Of a DNA stretch of 64,000 nucleotides, positions 16,927 to 24,701 are shown piece after piece. The stretch is from Micromonospora arborensis (lineage in GTDB: Bacteria; Actinomycetota; Actinomycetes; Mycobacteriales; Micromonosporaceae), in the NCBI RefSeq assembly GCF_003205615.1, contig NZ_PYBV01000026.1, forward strand, positions 25,015 to 89,014. Reading direction: 5' to 3'. The notes under the pieces are model-generated. The model was given only the letters and a program-made list of their open reading frames with translations, had not been told where the DNA came from and ran no database searches. Position numbers and translations under genes: made by a program. Within the stretch, counting starts at the first letter, position 1, and every line of letters starts with the position of its first letter.

Positions 16927-17589
16927 ATGCCTGTCGACACTGTGATCTTCAGCGGGGAAGGCCCGCACTCCGACCCCTGGCACCCGTTGGCCGAAACCAG
17001 CGCCACGCTGGCCACGCTGATCGGTGACCCGGGCTCCGTGACGATCGTGACGTCCGTCGACCAGCTCGACACCGCCCTCGACGGCGTACGTCTGCTGGTG
17101 GTGAACGCCAGCGCCGACCGGGCGACCCCGATCCCCGAGGATGAGGCCTTCGCCCGCGTCCTCGACGGCTTCCTGGCCCGTGGCGGCAGCCTGCTCGCCA
17201 TCCACAGCGCCACGCTCGCGTTCCCCCAGGTGGCGAGCTGGCGATCGGCGATCGGCGCCGCCTGGGAACACGGTCGGAGCTTCCACCCGCCGATCGGCCC
17301 GAGTCTCGTGCGCCGCAGCGGTGTCGAGCACCCGATCAGCACCGGGCTCGGGGACTTCGAGGTCTTCGACGAGCGCTACACCGACCTGGAGTTGATCGAC
17401 GGCGTCGACGTCGAGCCGCTCTACGTCCACGACGAGGGCGGCGACACCCACCCGCTCGTCTGGGCGCGCACCGTCGGCAGCAGCCGGATCGTCTACAGCG
17501 CGCTCGGCCACGACGCCCGGTCGTACGAGTCGCCGGAGCACGTGGAGCTGCTGCGGCGCATCGTCGCCTGGCTCCGCCACGACAGCTGA
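16927..17589 (+). CDS. ThuA-like domain protein
   Basis: A 220-residue cytoplasmic protein of the ThuA/trehalose-utilisation-like family, a class-I glutamine-amidotransferase-like fold often linked to sugar metabolism. Features are VIFSGEGPHSDPWHPL near the start, LVVNASAD, FLARGGSLLAIHSATLAF, EHPISTGLGDFEVFDE and RIVYSALGHDARSYESPEH. The last element is the conserved YxxLGHD motif. No nucleophilic Cys stands at the usual amidotransferase elbow, as in other ThuA proteins. It begins 37 bp after the Lnt-like stop and may be co-transcribed. Its true substrate is unknown. Confidence 0.82.
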   Translation: MPVDTVIFSGEGPHSDPWHPLAETSATLATLIGDPGSVTIVTSVDQLDTALDGVRLLVVNASADRATPIPEDEAFARVLDGFLARGGSLLAIHSATLAFPQVASWRSAIGAAWEHGRSFHPPIGPSLVRRSGVEHPISTGLGDFEVFDERYTDLELIDGVDVEPLYVHDEGGDTHPLVWARTVGSSRIVYSALGHDARSYESPEHVELLRRIVAWLRHDS

Positions 17590-17618
17590 ACGCCCGGCCG
17601 GGTCACCGGCCGAGCGTT
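17589..17618. terminator. Hairpin terminator after the ThuA-like gene
   Basis: A 13-bp stem with one mismatch (17589-17601 against 17606-17618) and a 4-nt loop GTCA, starting at the last base of the stop codon. Confidence 0.75.
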
Positions 17619-17669
17619 ACCGGGTGTGGCGGGAATCAGCCCACCTGTCCGTGCCCCGACGGGCCGCCG

Positions 17670-18023
17670 TCACGCCGCTGAGGCGGACGTCCTCGGCCCC
17701 CGGTGCGACGCCACCGGGCCGGCGTTCCAGCCCCAGCGGGGCGCCGGCACCGCGCTGTCGCCAGGCCAGCCCGCGCCGGTCTCGTCGTGGGCGTCCTCGA
17801 TCGACGCGGGGGTGCGGCGGGACAACCGCAGCGACTGCTCGGCGCCGTTGCGGGCCGCGCACGGCCAGGACTGCCCGGCGCACTGGAGGTTGCGGCAGTG
17901 ACCCTCGTCGTCCGGCTCGTGGGCGCTCAGCACGTCGATCGCCAGCTGCCAGAGCAGGGGGTCGGTGACGTCGTGCGGGCGCTCGGCGTGACGGCTCGGT
18001 CGATTGCTGGTGTCGTCGGACAT
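17670..18023 (-). CDS. Small conserved hypothetical protein with Cys motif
   Basis: A 117-residue hydrophilic protein from an ATG at 18023 behind GGGGGGA. The middle holds HCRNLQCAGQSWPCAA, three cysteines and a histidine in a short stretch, found in many small actinomycete proteins and suggestive of a metal site. No membrane segment or signal is seen. The flanking halves are acidic (PLLWQLAIDVLSAHEPDDEG) and low-complexity. Function unknown. It is convergent with the ThuA-like gene. Confidence 0.6.
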   Translation of the reverse strand: MSDDTSNRPSRHAERPHDVTDPLLWQLAIDVLSAHEPDDEGHCRNLQCAGQSWPCAARNGAEQSLRLSRRTPASIEDAHDETGAGWPGDSAVPAPRWGWNAGPVASHRGPRTSASAA

Positions 18024-18146
18024 CTGGGTCCCCCCTTGTCGGATTGTGCACCCCAAGGGTCACCCGTCGGTGGCCGGCTAAACCGCCGACCTGCTGTGAT
18101 GTGTCTCCCGTCGCAGTTCGGCCTCCGAAGGTGGCTGACGGATCGG

Positions 18147-19340
18147 TCAATCAGGCAGGAGCGGCATCTCGACGCCCGGATCCCGACCGAGCAGCACTGC
18201 CCGGGTGAGCGCCGCGGATCCGAATCGGTCGCGGACCGCGTCCACCGCGGCGTCCAGCTCCGCGCCCGGATTGCGGAGGAACGGCAGCTCCGGCTGCACC
18301 GGGTTGTCGTCCAGGTTGCCCACCGAGACACCGATCAGGGTCACCCCACGGCGATCGATCTCGGGCAGCGCGGCCCGCAGCAGCGCCCGCGCGGCGGCGA
18401 GCAGCGACGTCGTGTCGGCCGTCGCCTTCCCGATGGTGTGCGAGCGGGTCGCCCGGGTGTAGTCGCCGAAGCGCAGCCGCAGCAGCACCGTGCGACCGGC
18501 CCGCCCGGCTGCCCGCATCCGCCGGCTGACCCGATCGACCAGGCCCGCGAGGATGGCATCCAACTCCACCAGGGCATGCGGGGTACGGCTCAACGCGTGT
18601 TGCGCGCCCATCGAACCGCGACGGCGGCCGACCTGCACCGCCCGGGGGTCGCGATTGTGGGCCAGAGCGTGCAGGTGCCGGCCGGCGCCCGCCCCGAGCA
18701 GCGACACCAGCGCGGCCTCGCCGAGCCGGGCCACCTCCCCGACGGTACGGATCCGGTGTTCCCGTAGCTTCGCGGAGGTGACCGGGCCGACGCCCCACAG
18801 CCGCTCGACCGGCAGCGGGTGCAGGAACGCCACCTCGCCGTCCGGTGGGACCACCAGCAGCCCGTCCGGCTTCGCCACCCCGCTGGCCACCTTCGCCAGG
18901 AACTTCGTGCGGGCTACGCCCACCGTGATCGGCAGGTGGACCCGTTGGCGGACCTCCCGACGCAGCCGGTCGGCGATGTCGGACGGCGGCCCGACCAGCC
19001 GCCGCAGGCCACCCACGTCCAGGAACGCCTCGTCGATGGAGAGCCCCTCGACCAGGGGTGTGGTCTGCCGGAAGATCTCGAAGACCGCGCGGCTCGCCGC
19101 CGTGTACGCCGACATCCGGGGCGGCACCACGATCGCGTCCGGGCACAGCCGACGCGCCTGCTGGCCGCCCATCGCGCTGCGGACGCCGCGCGCCTTGGCC
19201 TCGTAGCTGGCCGCGAGGACCACGCCACCACCGACGATCACCGGCCGCCCGCGTAGGCGCGGGTCGTCGCGCTGCTCGACCGACGCGTAGAACGCGTCCA
19301 GGTCGGCGTGCAGGATGTGGGCGTCGGACGACACGAACAC
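18147..19340 (-). CDS. dinB: DNA polymerase IV (Y family)
   Basis: About 397 residues. The palm motifs are clear: HADLDAFYASVEQRDDPRLR with the first metal-binding Asp, YEAKARGVRSAMG, and LSIDEAFLDV with the SxDE catalytic pair. A little-finger domain and helix-hairpin-helix-like GVGPVTSAKLREHRI follow. The enzyme performs error-prone bypass of DNA lesions. GTG codons at 19340 and 19334 are the likely starts; longer versions would place the SOS operator inside the gene. Unlike many actinomycete dinB genes, this one carries a textbook LexA box over its start. Confidence 0.93.
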   Translation of the reverse strand: MFVSSDAHILHADLDAFYASVEQRDDPRLRGRPVIVGGGVVLAASYEAKARGVRSAMGGQQARRLCPDAIVVPPRMSAYTAASRAVFEIFRQTTPLVEGLSIDEAFLDVGGLRRLVGPPSDIADRLRREVRQRVHLPITVGVARTKFLAKVASGVAKPDGLLVVPPDGEVAFLHPLPVERLWGVGPVTSAKLREHRIRTVGEVARLGEAALVSLLGAGAGRHLHALAHNRDPRAVQVGRRRGSMGAQHALSRTPHALVELDAILAGLVDRVSRRMRAAGRAGRTVLLRLRFGDYTRATRSHTIGKATADTTSLLAAARALLRAALPEIDRRGVTLIGVSVGNLDDNPVQPELPFLRNPGAELDAAVDAVRDRFGSAALTRAVLLGRDPGVEMPLLPD

Positions 19341-19347
19341 ATGTTCG
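19334..19347. promoter_or_regulatory. LexA/SOS box at the dinB start
   Basis: CGAACACATGTTCG is a perfect palindrome matching the actinobacterial/Bacillus-type SOS consensus (CGAAC-N4-GTTCG). It covers the dinB start codons. LexA bound here would block transcription, so dinB should be DNA-damage inducible. I saw no other CGAAC-N4-GTTCG site while reading the window. Confidence 0.85.
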
Positions 19348-19447
19348 CATGACGCGTGGCCATAGCGGCAGTGAGCTGGGTGGGGACCGAGCTGTCGTGT
19401 CGGCACGGGGACAGCGCCGATGTCGCGGCCGGGCCGGTGGACGCCGC

Positions 19448-19948
19448 TCAGTAGCCGGCGAGTTGCGGGGCCAGCGCGACAGCTACGAAGCGGATCGCTC
19501 GGCCGAGCAGGCACGTCGCCGCGAAGGCGACCGGGCGCATGGGTGTGCGGCCCAGGTAGACGCTGGCGGCCAGCAGCGGCGGAAACCCGCTGACGGCGCT
19601 GACCAGCAGCATCCCGGTCGCCTGGCGAGGACGTTCCAGCACCTCGACGAGTCGCGCACCGGCCGCCTTCGGCCGCGCCAGCAGCAGGCCCGGTCGGCCC
19701 GGTCGCCGCGGCGCGGCGGGCGGGCGTCGGCTGAGCCGGCGTTGCAGCCAGGCCGAGCGGATCGCGCCACGCGCAGCGAGGAAGATCAGGATCTTGCCGA
19801 CTGTCTGACCGGCGGCGGCGGCCACGCCGAGCGCCACGGGCGGTGCGCCGGTCGTCGCCACGGCCGCGATCAGGTACGGCTCGGCCGGGGTGAACGGCAG
19901 GAATGCCGACAGGAGCCCGACGGCCGCAGCCGCCAGGGCGGCGATCAT
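19448..19948 (-). CDS. VTT/DedA-like small membrane protein
   Basis: A 166-residue integral membrane protein. It has a hydrophobic N-terminal segment with the VTT-like FLPFTPAEPYLIAA and GQTVGKILIFLAARG, then a basic loop (RRLSRRPPAAPRR) and a C-terminal half with SAVSGFPPLLAASVYLGRTPMR and CLLGRAIRF. This matches SNARE-associated/DedA-type (YqaA-like) proteins, some of which scramble or flip phospholipid carriers. The ATG overlaps the upstream CDP-alcohol phosphotransferase stop (ATGA), so it is coupled to lipid synthesis. It is shorter than typical DedA proteins (~200 residues). Confidence 0.75.
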   Translation of the reverse strand: MIAALAAAAVGLLSAFLPFTPAEPYLIAAVATTGAPPVALGVAAAAGQTVGKILIFLAARGAIRSAWLQRRLSRRPPAAPRRPGRPGLLLARPKAAGARLVEVLERPRQATGMLLVSAVSGFPPLLAASVYLGRTPMRPVAFAATCLLGRAIRFVAVALAPQLAGY

Positions 19949-20535
19949 GGCTGGGTGTGCGGCAGGCCCGCCGGCAACCTGGCGGCGCAGACCAACGAGA
20001 CGACCTTCACCGCGGCGACCCCGAGGGCGAACGCGAGGGCCGCGGCCATCGGCGCGACGATCGCCAGGAGCACCACCGCGGCGGTGTTCAGCGCCTTCGC
20101 CGGCGGCGACCAGTTCCACAGGTGGATGCGTCGATCGACGCGGGCGAAGTAGTTCGGGCTCAGCAGCGGCCAGCGCAGGAACATCAGGCTCAGCAACTGG
20201 TCGATGACCATGAACTGGACGAGAAACACCGCGATCGGCAGGGCCGTGGCGGGGCGCAGCACGACCAGCGCGGCTGCGCAGGCCGATGTGCAGGCCCGGT
20301 CCGCGACGATGTCGAAGACCGCGCCGGTGCGCGTCTCCTGGCCCAGGGCCCGGGCGGCGACACCGTCGAGGATGTCACCGATCCAGTAGACCAGGTAAGC
20401 GGCGACGAGCAGATGAACGCTGCGGTGGGTCAGCGCCGTCACGGCAAGCCCGACGGAGACGGCCGTCCGTACGGCGGTGATGGCGTTGGGAACGTTGACC
20501 AGCGTGACCGGCGGACTGAGGCTGAGCGCGGTCAT
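19945..20535 (-). CDS. CDP-alcohol phosphatidyltransferase
   Basis: A 196-residue membrane enzyme. The family signature D-G-x2-A-R-x8-G-x3-D-x3-D is complete: DGVAARALGQETRTG followed by AVFDIVAD. About five hydrophobic helices surround it. The family transfers a phosphatidyl group from CDP-diacylglycerol to an alcohol (glycerol phosphate, inositol phosphate, serine and so on); the acceptor cannot be assigned. It overlaps both neighbours by ATGA junctions, making it the core of a four-gene operon. Confidence 0.88.
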   Translation of the reverse strand: MTALSLSPPVTLVNVPNAITAVRTAVSVGLAVTALTHRSVHLLVAAYLVYWIGDILDGVAARALGQETRTGAVFDIVADRACTSACAAALVVLRPATALPIAVFLVQFMVIDQLLSLMFLRWPLLSPNYFARVDRRIHLWNWSPPAKALNTAAVVLLAIVAPMAAALAFALGVAAVKVVSLVCAARLPAGLPHTQP

Positions 20536-20759
20536 TCGGCGTCCTTGAGGATGCGTTGCATGTCCGTGGTGCGCCGGTTCAGTTCGGCCAGCTGTGCGCT
20601 CACGTCGGCGAGCAGGCGCTGCGTTTCGGCGGCCTGCTCGGCGTACTGCCGCTGCATTTCGGCCGACACGGCGACCCGCGTGCGGACGGCCGCATACCAG
20701 ATGGCCGCGATGAGCAGGGCGGCGACGACTACGAGGAAGACCGAGGCGGTGATGTCCAT
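20532..20759 (-). CDS. Small TM-plus-coiled-coil protein
   Basis: 75 residues: one N-terminal transmembrane helix (SVFLVVVAALLIAAIWYAAV), then a charged helix with coiled-coil heptads (EMQRQYAEQAAETQRLLADV, LAELNRRTTDMQRIL). It resembles no enzyme. Its ATG directly follows the regulator stop (TAGATG) and its own stop overlaps the next ATG, so it is made with the lipid enzyme. It may scaffold or regulate the operon's membrane enzymes; that is inference. Confidence 0.72.
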   Translation of the reverse strand: MDITASVFLVVVAALLIAAIWYAAVRTRVAVSAEMQRQYAEQAAETQRLLADVSAQLAELNRRTTDMQRILKDAE

Positions 20760-21101
20760 CTAATTGTTTCCTTTCGGTACGGCGTCGCCGTCACCGGCGT
20801 TGCTCAGGGTCGTGACAGCGACCGCCACCACGTCGGGCGTGAGGTGCAGCGAGAACGGCGTGGCCTCGTAGTACTTGAGTGCCTTGCCGTCCTCGGACAA
20901 CTCCAGATGCGCGGTGACCAGCCCGGCCTTCTCCAGCTTCTTGAGGTGCACCTGCAGCAGCGCGCGGCTGATGCCCAGATCGCGGGCGAGCTGTGAGACG
21001 TAGGCGCGACCGCCGGTCAGTGCGGCGAGCACTCGCAGTCGGTGCGGACTGGCCAGAGTGGCAAGGACCTCGATCAGTCGATCGCCGCTCAGCTCTCCCA
21101 T
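20760..21101 (-). CDS. Winged-helix transcriptional regulator (ArsR-like)
   Basis: A 113-residue DNA-binding protein. A helix-turn-helix is visible in ASPHRLRVLAALTGGRAYVS, LARDLGISRALLQVHLKKLE and KAGLVTAHLE, followed by a wing and a short beta/helix tail (LTPDVVAVAVTTLSNAG). There are no metal-binding cysteines. It is the first gene of a four-gene operon whose promoter lies under an 11-bp-arm palindrome, so autoregulation is likely. The inducing signal is unknown; the downstream genes suggest an envelope or lipid cue. Confidence 0.85.
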   Translation of the reverse strand: MGELSGDRLIEVLATLASPHRLRVLAALTGGRAYVSQLARDLGISRALLQVHLKKLEKAGLVTAHLELSEDGKALKYYEATPFSLHLTPDVVAVAVTTLSNAGDGDAVPKGNN

Positions 21102-21112
21102 AGCTCACCTTG

Positions 21113-21155
21113 GCTCATGCCAACTATTATTGGCATGAGCAAGTGCAAGTGTCAA
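21113..21155 (-). promoter_or_regulatory. Promoter with palindromic operator for the lipid operon
   Basis: On the minus strand, TTGACA (21150-21155) is followed by an 18-nt spacer and AATAAT (21126-21131), five of six bases of the -10 consensus. The -10 sits inside a perfect inverted repeat: GCTCATGCCAA (21113-21123) and TTGGCATGAGC (21130-21140) around 6 nt. This is the most consensus-like promoter I saw, and the layout is classic for repression by the operon's own winged-helix protein. Confidence 0.82.
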
Positions 21156-21237
21156 CTCGGTGCGCAACGCCGACAGCGGCGTTGCGCACCGTGACCCCGT
21201 TCGGTCCGCTCGGGGGTGGGTCAGCTGTCAAGCCCGA

Positions 21238-21675
21238 TCAGTCGAGGCAGAACTCGTTCCCCTCGGGGTCGGCCATGACGATGTGACCGGCCGCCAGTGG
21301 GGGAGCGGGCTCATGGCGTTCGAGCCGGGTGGCGCCGTACGCGCCGAGCCGGTCGGCCTCCGCCTCCAGGGCCGCCATCCGCTCGTCGCCCTCCAGCCCC
21401 GGAGCGGCTCGCACATCGAGGTGTACGCGATTCTTCACCTGCTTGCCCTCCGGTACCCGTTGGAAGAACAGGCGGGGGCCCGAACCCTCGGGGTCGACCA
21501 CCGCCGACGCGTCGTTACGGTTCTCCGGCGGCACCCCCATCGCTTCCAGTGCCTGCTCCCAGGACTCGAAGTCTCCGGGCGGGGCCTGCACCTGGTAGTT
21601 GAGCGCCTCGGTCCAGAACGCCGCCAACGCGGCAGGGTCGGCGCAGTCGAACGTGATCTGCACGCTGCGGGCCAT
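21238..21675 (-). CDS. VOC/glyoxalase-like protein
   Basis: A 145-residue vicinal-oxygen-chelate fold protein. It starts MARSVQITFDCADPAALAAF, typical of this small actinomycete family, and ends with HIVMADPEGNEFCLD. Two beta-alpha-beta-beta-beta halves can be followed (RLFFQRVPEGKQVKNRVHLD in the middle). The ATG at 21675 has AGGGAG at ideal spacing; an in-frame ATG at 21708 is the alternative. Reaction unknown. It diverges from a WYL regulator 95 bp away that might control it. Confidence 0.82.
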   Translation of the reverse strand: MARSVQITFDCADPAALAAFWTEALNYQVQAPPGDFESWEQALEAMGVPPENRNDASAVVDPEGSGPRLFFQRVPEGKQVKNRVHLDVRAAPGLEGDERMAALEAEADRLGAYGATRLERHEPAPPLAAGHIVMADPEGNEFCLD

Positions 21676-21770
21676 GTCAGCTCCCTGTTTCGTGGTCTGG
21701 TCGGTCATGATCTGCACCCTCTCGGAAATCGCGGACAGGGGCGTTCCGCTATTCGTGCAACGATCGGTCG

Positions 21771-22745
21771 GTGACTGTCGAGGCGACGACCGAACGGGTG
21801 CTGCGGTTGCTGGCGCTGTTGCAGCGGCGACCGTCCTGCACGGCCACCGAGCTCGCCGCCGAGCTGGGGGTCACCGGCCGCTGCGTCCGCCGCGACGTGC
21901 AGCGACTGCGCGCGCTCGGCTACCCCGTGCACGCCACGGCGGGCGTCGGCGGCGGCTATCGACTCGGCGCGGGCACCCGGCTGCCGCCCCTGCTCCTCGA
22001 CGACGAGGAGGCCATCGCGACCGCGATCTCCCTGCGACTCGCCTCGGGGGGCACGGTCGCCGGAGCGGGCGAGGCGGCCCTGCGGGCTCTCGCGAAGCTG
22101 GATCAGGTGATGCCGTCGCGGCTGCGCGCCGAGGTGCGGGCGGTGCACGGCTCGACGGAGACCCTCATCGGCCCGGTGGCCGAGATCGACGCGGAGTTAC
22201 TGATGACCCTCGCACGGGCCTGTCGAGACGCTGTCCGGGTCCGGTTCCACTACCCCGGCCGGGACGGCGGGGAGCACGAGCGGACGGTCGAGCCGGTGCG
22301 GATGGTCACGACGGGCCGCCGCTGGTATCTGATGGCCTGGGACGTCGACCGCGACGACTGGCGCACGTTCCGGCTGGACCGGATGCGGGCGGCAGTGGCG
22401 ACGACGTGGCGCTTCCGGGAGCGCGTGCACCCCGATCCGGTCGCCTTCGTGCAGCGGTCGGTGACCGAGGCGCCGTACCGGCATCTCGCCCGGGTACGCG
22501 TGCACGCCCCGGCCGACCGGGTGCGTGACCTGGTCCCGCCTCAGGTGGGGCGAATAGAGGACGAACGCGACGGGTGGTGTGTGCTGGTCGTCGGCGGGGA
22601 GAGCCTGGACTGGGTCGCCGCGCACATCGCCCGCCTGACTTACGACGTGGAGGTGCTGGAGCCACCGGAGCTGCGCGAGGCCGCCGCCCAACTCGCCCGC
22701 CGCCTCGCGGCGATGGCCGGGCCGCCGTCACCGCCCAGCGTGTAG
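21771..22745 (+). CDS. WYL-domain transcriptional regulator
   Basis: A 324-residue YafY-type regulator. The N-terminal DeoR-like HTH is LQRRPSCTATELAAELGVTG with CVRRDVQRLRALGYPV and a GGGYRLGAG turn. The WYL domain (~140-215) includes RVRFHYPGRDG, the ligand-binding core GRRWYLMAWDVDRDDWRTFR and LDRM. A C-terminal WCX region ends the protein. WYL domains sense nucleic acids or metabolites. A GTG start is used. Its 3' end overlaps the convergent GNAT gene by 106 bp. Confidence 0.88.
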   Translation: MTVEATTERVLRLLALLQRRPSCTATELAAELGVTGRCVRRDVQRLRALGYPVHATAGVGGGYRLGAGTRLPPLLLDDEEAIATAISLRLASGGTVAGAGEAALRALAKLDQVMPSRLRAEVRAVHGSTETLIGPVAEIDAELLMTLARACRDAVRVRFHYPGRDGGEHERTVEPVRMVTTGRRWYLMAWDVDRDDWRTFRLDRMRAAVATTWRFRERVHPDPVAFVQRSVTEAPYRHLARVRVHAPADRVRDLVPPQVGRIEDERDGWCVLVVGGESLDWVAAHIARLTYDVEVLEPPELREAAAQLARRLAAMAGPPSPPSV

Positions 22746-23221
22746 TGGCGTAGCGACACCGGGCCGCCGTCCGGGGCGGTCCACGGTGCCGTGCTGGTGC
22801 CGGTGCACCGCCAACCGGTGCGCTCATAGAGGGCGGCTGCCGCGGTGTTGCCGGAGGTCACCTCGAGCACCAGATCCGTCCCCCGCGCACTCGCCCATTG
22901 GCGGGCCCGGGCCAGCAGAGCGCTGCCCAGCGCCAACCCCCGGGCGGCCGGTACCACGAAGAGACGAGCTACCTCGGCGGTCGGCCGGGCAAACGGCCCG
23001 TTCGGCGGGCCGGGCACCCGGTGCACCGCGACGTGCCCGACGATTGTCGCGTCGGCGTCGACGGCTACCCACGCGCGCGCCGGGTGCGGTTCGCGTAGCC
23101 ACCGGTGCGGGTCGGCGGGCCAGTTCAGGGGGTACCCGTCGACCCGGTGAACCTCCGCGAGCCCCGCGACGCAGCCGTCGAGGTCGGTGGCGCGTCGCCG
23201 GCGGATCTGGGGTTGGGTCAC
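22640..23221 (-). CDS. GNAT N-acetyltransferase
   Basis: About 193 residues. The acetyl-CoA fold is visible: RRRRATDLDGCV at the start, ARAWVAVDADATIVGHVAV, VARLFVVPAARGLALGSALL (the motif A pyrophosphate loop in degenerate form), then LVLEVTSGNTAAAALYERTG and WRCTG. The GTG start overlaps the upstream GNAT stop (GTGA), so two acetyltransferases are made in tandem. The last ~35 residues (RRRASWAAASRSSGGSSTST) look non-conserved and lie antisense to the end of the WYL gene. The acceptor substrate is unknown. Confidence 0.82.
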   Translation of the reverse strand: MTQPQIRRRRATDLDGCVAGLAEVHRVDGYPLNWPADPHRWLREPHPARAWVAVDADATIVGHVAVHRVPGPPNGPFARPTAEVARLFVVPAARGLALGSALLARARQWASARGTDLVLEVTSGNTAAAALYERTGWRCTGTSTAPWTAPDGGPVSLRHYTLGGDGGPAIAARRRASWAAASRSSGGSSTSTS

Positions 23222-23739
23222 AGATCTTCGAACGGGCGGGCGTAACGGACCTCGCCGCGGATCGACTCCCGCCACGCGTGCAGCGGTCGGGCCTGGAAAT
23301 GCTGGGGACCCCAGGGCTGCGGCGGGGTGACGCCCAGCTCGACGGCGGGCCGGAACCCGAACCGCGGGTAGTAGTCGGGGTGCCCCAGCAGCACCACCAG
23401 CGGCTCGTCGCGGGCGTCGGCCGCGCCGAGCACCGCGTGCATCAGGGCCTCGCCGACCCCGCGCCGCTGCCACTCGGGCAGCACACCGAGCGGTCCCAGC
23501 CCGAGCGCCACCGGCTCACCCGCCACCCGGGCGCGGGTGGCCACCACGTGCCCCACCACCTGGCCGTCGGGATCGGTCGCCACCAGGGAGTACGCGGGCA
23601 GCCAGCCCTCGTCGGCGCGCAGCGCGTCGACCAGGGTCGCCTCGACCGGTACGCCATCGCCGTCCACCTTGGCGAAGGCGGCGGCGTGCACCGCCCGGAT
23701 GGCGTCGACGTCGGCCGGTGTCTCGCGTCTGATCAGCAC
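23218..23739 (-). CDS. GNAT N-acetyltransferase (YhbS-like)
   Basis: A 173-residue acetyltransferase. It begins LIRRETPADVDAIRAVHAAA and has the central strand GHVVATRARV. The acetyl-CoA loop is LGPLGVLPEWQRRGVGEALM, a clean Q-x-x-G-x-G form, followed by VLLGHPDYYPRFGFRPA, characteristic of the YhbS subgroup. It acetylates an amine on an unidentified small molecule or protein. A GTG start is used, and the downstream GNAT is translationally coupled to it. Confidence 0.87.
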   Translation of the reverse strand: MLIRRETPADVDAIRAVHAAAFAKVDGDGVPVEATLVDALRADEGWLPAYSLVATDPDGQVVGHVVATRARVAGEPVALGLGPLGVLPEWQRRGVGEALMHAVLGAADARDEPLVVLLGHPDYYPRFGFRPAVELGVTPPQPWGPQHFQARPLHAWRESIRGEVRYARPFEDL

Positions 23740-24051
23740 CGCGCCACCCTAAGGCGTGCCCCGGCGTCGGCTCCACGTGTTTATCGACTGCCGCGGCGCT
23801 GCGGTCCGTCATGATCGGCATGTCGTCCGGGCACCGGCCCGCCTGGCGAACCGGGACAAGAGGCCGCGCAGGCCCGCCGGACTCGCGTCCCAGTGTCTGC
23901 CGCGCCGACCTTCGGTCGGCTTGCCACCGGACGGCCTCGCAGGTGAGAGTTGGTTGGCACCATCGGGGAACGAGTTCTGGCCCCACCGGCTGATCCCGGA
24001 AGTGTGGTTGGGCGAGTTCTGGCCCACCCGCTCGCCCTGGGCTGACCGGGC
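23740..24051. other. 312-bp gap without a convincing gene
   Basis: I find no supported gene here. Near the right end there are two imperfect copies of a CGAGTTCTGGCC(C)CACC motif (about 23970-23987 and 24014-24029). Read on the minus strand they encode repeated GQNS-type peptides, but the frame has no family resemblance or ribosome binding site. Confidence 0.5.
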
Positions 24052-24636
24052 TCAGTGCTGGCGGGCTCGGGCGTGCAGGGCGGCCCGCAGGGCCGGCCCG
24101 AAGATGCGCCGCACTTCGGCCGAGGGCAGGGCGGCGATGGAACGGATCGGGTTGAGGGACCGGGTGAAGATCAGGCCGCCGATCACGCCGACCGCCGCGG
24201 TGGCGCGCTCCGTCGCGTCCGGGCCGCCGAGAAATTCAGCAACACGGACGAGTAGCTCACTTTCCAGGTAGTCGCGGAAAGCGCGCATCGTGTCGTCGTC
24301 CTGCAACGCCATGCGGTTTTCGGTGGGCGCGGTGGCGTCCCACAGGCTCGTGACGGAGGTGAGAAGCCGGTCGGCGAGGCCGGCCTGGTCACCCTGCAGG
24401 GCTTGGTCGAGGGCGGTGGACTCGACGCACAGCAGGTTCAGCGACTGGCCGAAAAGGCGCTGCTTGGAGCCGAAATGGTAGCTGATGAGCGCCGAGTCGA
24501 CGCCCGCCTCGGCGGCGACCGCGCGGACCGTCGTGCCCTTGTAGCCGCGCTCCAGGAACAGCTCGCGGGCGGCCTCGGCGATGCGGGCCTTGGTGTCGGG
24601 GTTGCCGCGGGGCCGGCCCCGCGTTTTATTCAGCAC
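24052..24636 (-). CDS. TetR-family transcriptional repressor
   Basis: About 194 residues from a GTG at 24636. The TetR HTH is complete: ARIAEAARELFLERGYKGTT, VRAVAAEAGVDSALISYHFG, then SKQRLF. The C-terminal domain (TetR_C_17-like, IGGLIFTRSLNPI) binds ligand. A 6-bp-arm palindrome covers its own start, and a divergent group (NAD(P)-binding relic, PPOX protein, haloalkane dehalogenase) begins 65 bp away, so it likely represses both. The inducer may relate to a halogenated or reactive compound; that is inference. Confidence 0.88.
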   Translation of the reverse strand: MLNKTRGRPRGNPDTKARIAEAARELFLERGYKGTTVRAVAAEAGVDSALISYHFGSKQRLFGQSLNLLCVESTALDQALQGDQAGLADRLLTSVTSLWDATAPTENRMALQDDDTMRAFRDYLESELLVRVAEFLGGPDATERATAAVGVIGGLIFTRSLNPIRSIAALPSAEVRRIFGPALRAALHARARQH

Positions 24637-24652
24637 AGTTGAATATTGTGCT
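24632..24652. promoter_or_regulatory. Candidate TetR operator
   Basis: AGCACA (24632-24637) and TGTGCT (24647-24652) flank an AT-rich 9-nt centre GTTGAATAT. The site overlaps the TetR start codon and lies between divergent genes. AT-rich sequence is unusual in this window. Confidence 0.6.
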
Positions 24653-24701
24653 CCTCCCGCGGCACCGTCAAACCACCACCCCCGCAACGAGGAGCGAACA
24701 C

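Noticed and set aside
23740..24051. Small minus-strand gene with GQNS-type repeats
   Set aside because: It has no ribosome binding site, odd composition and no recognisable domain; the repeats are imperfect and short.
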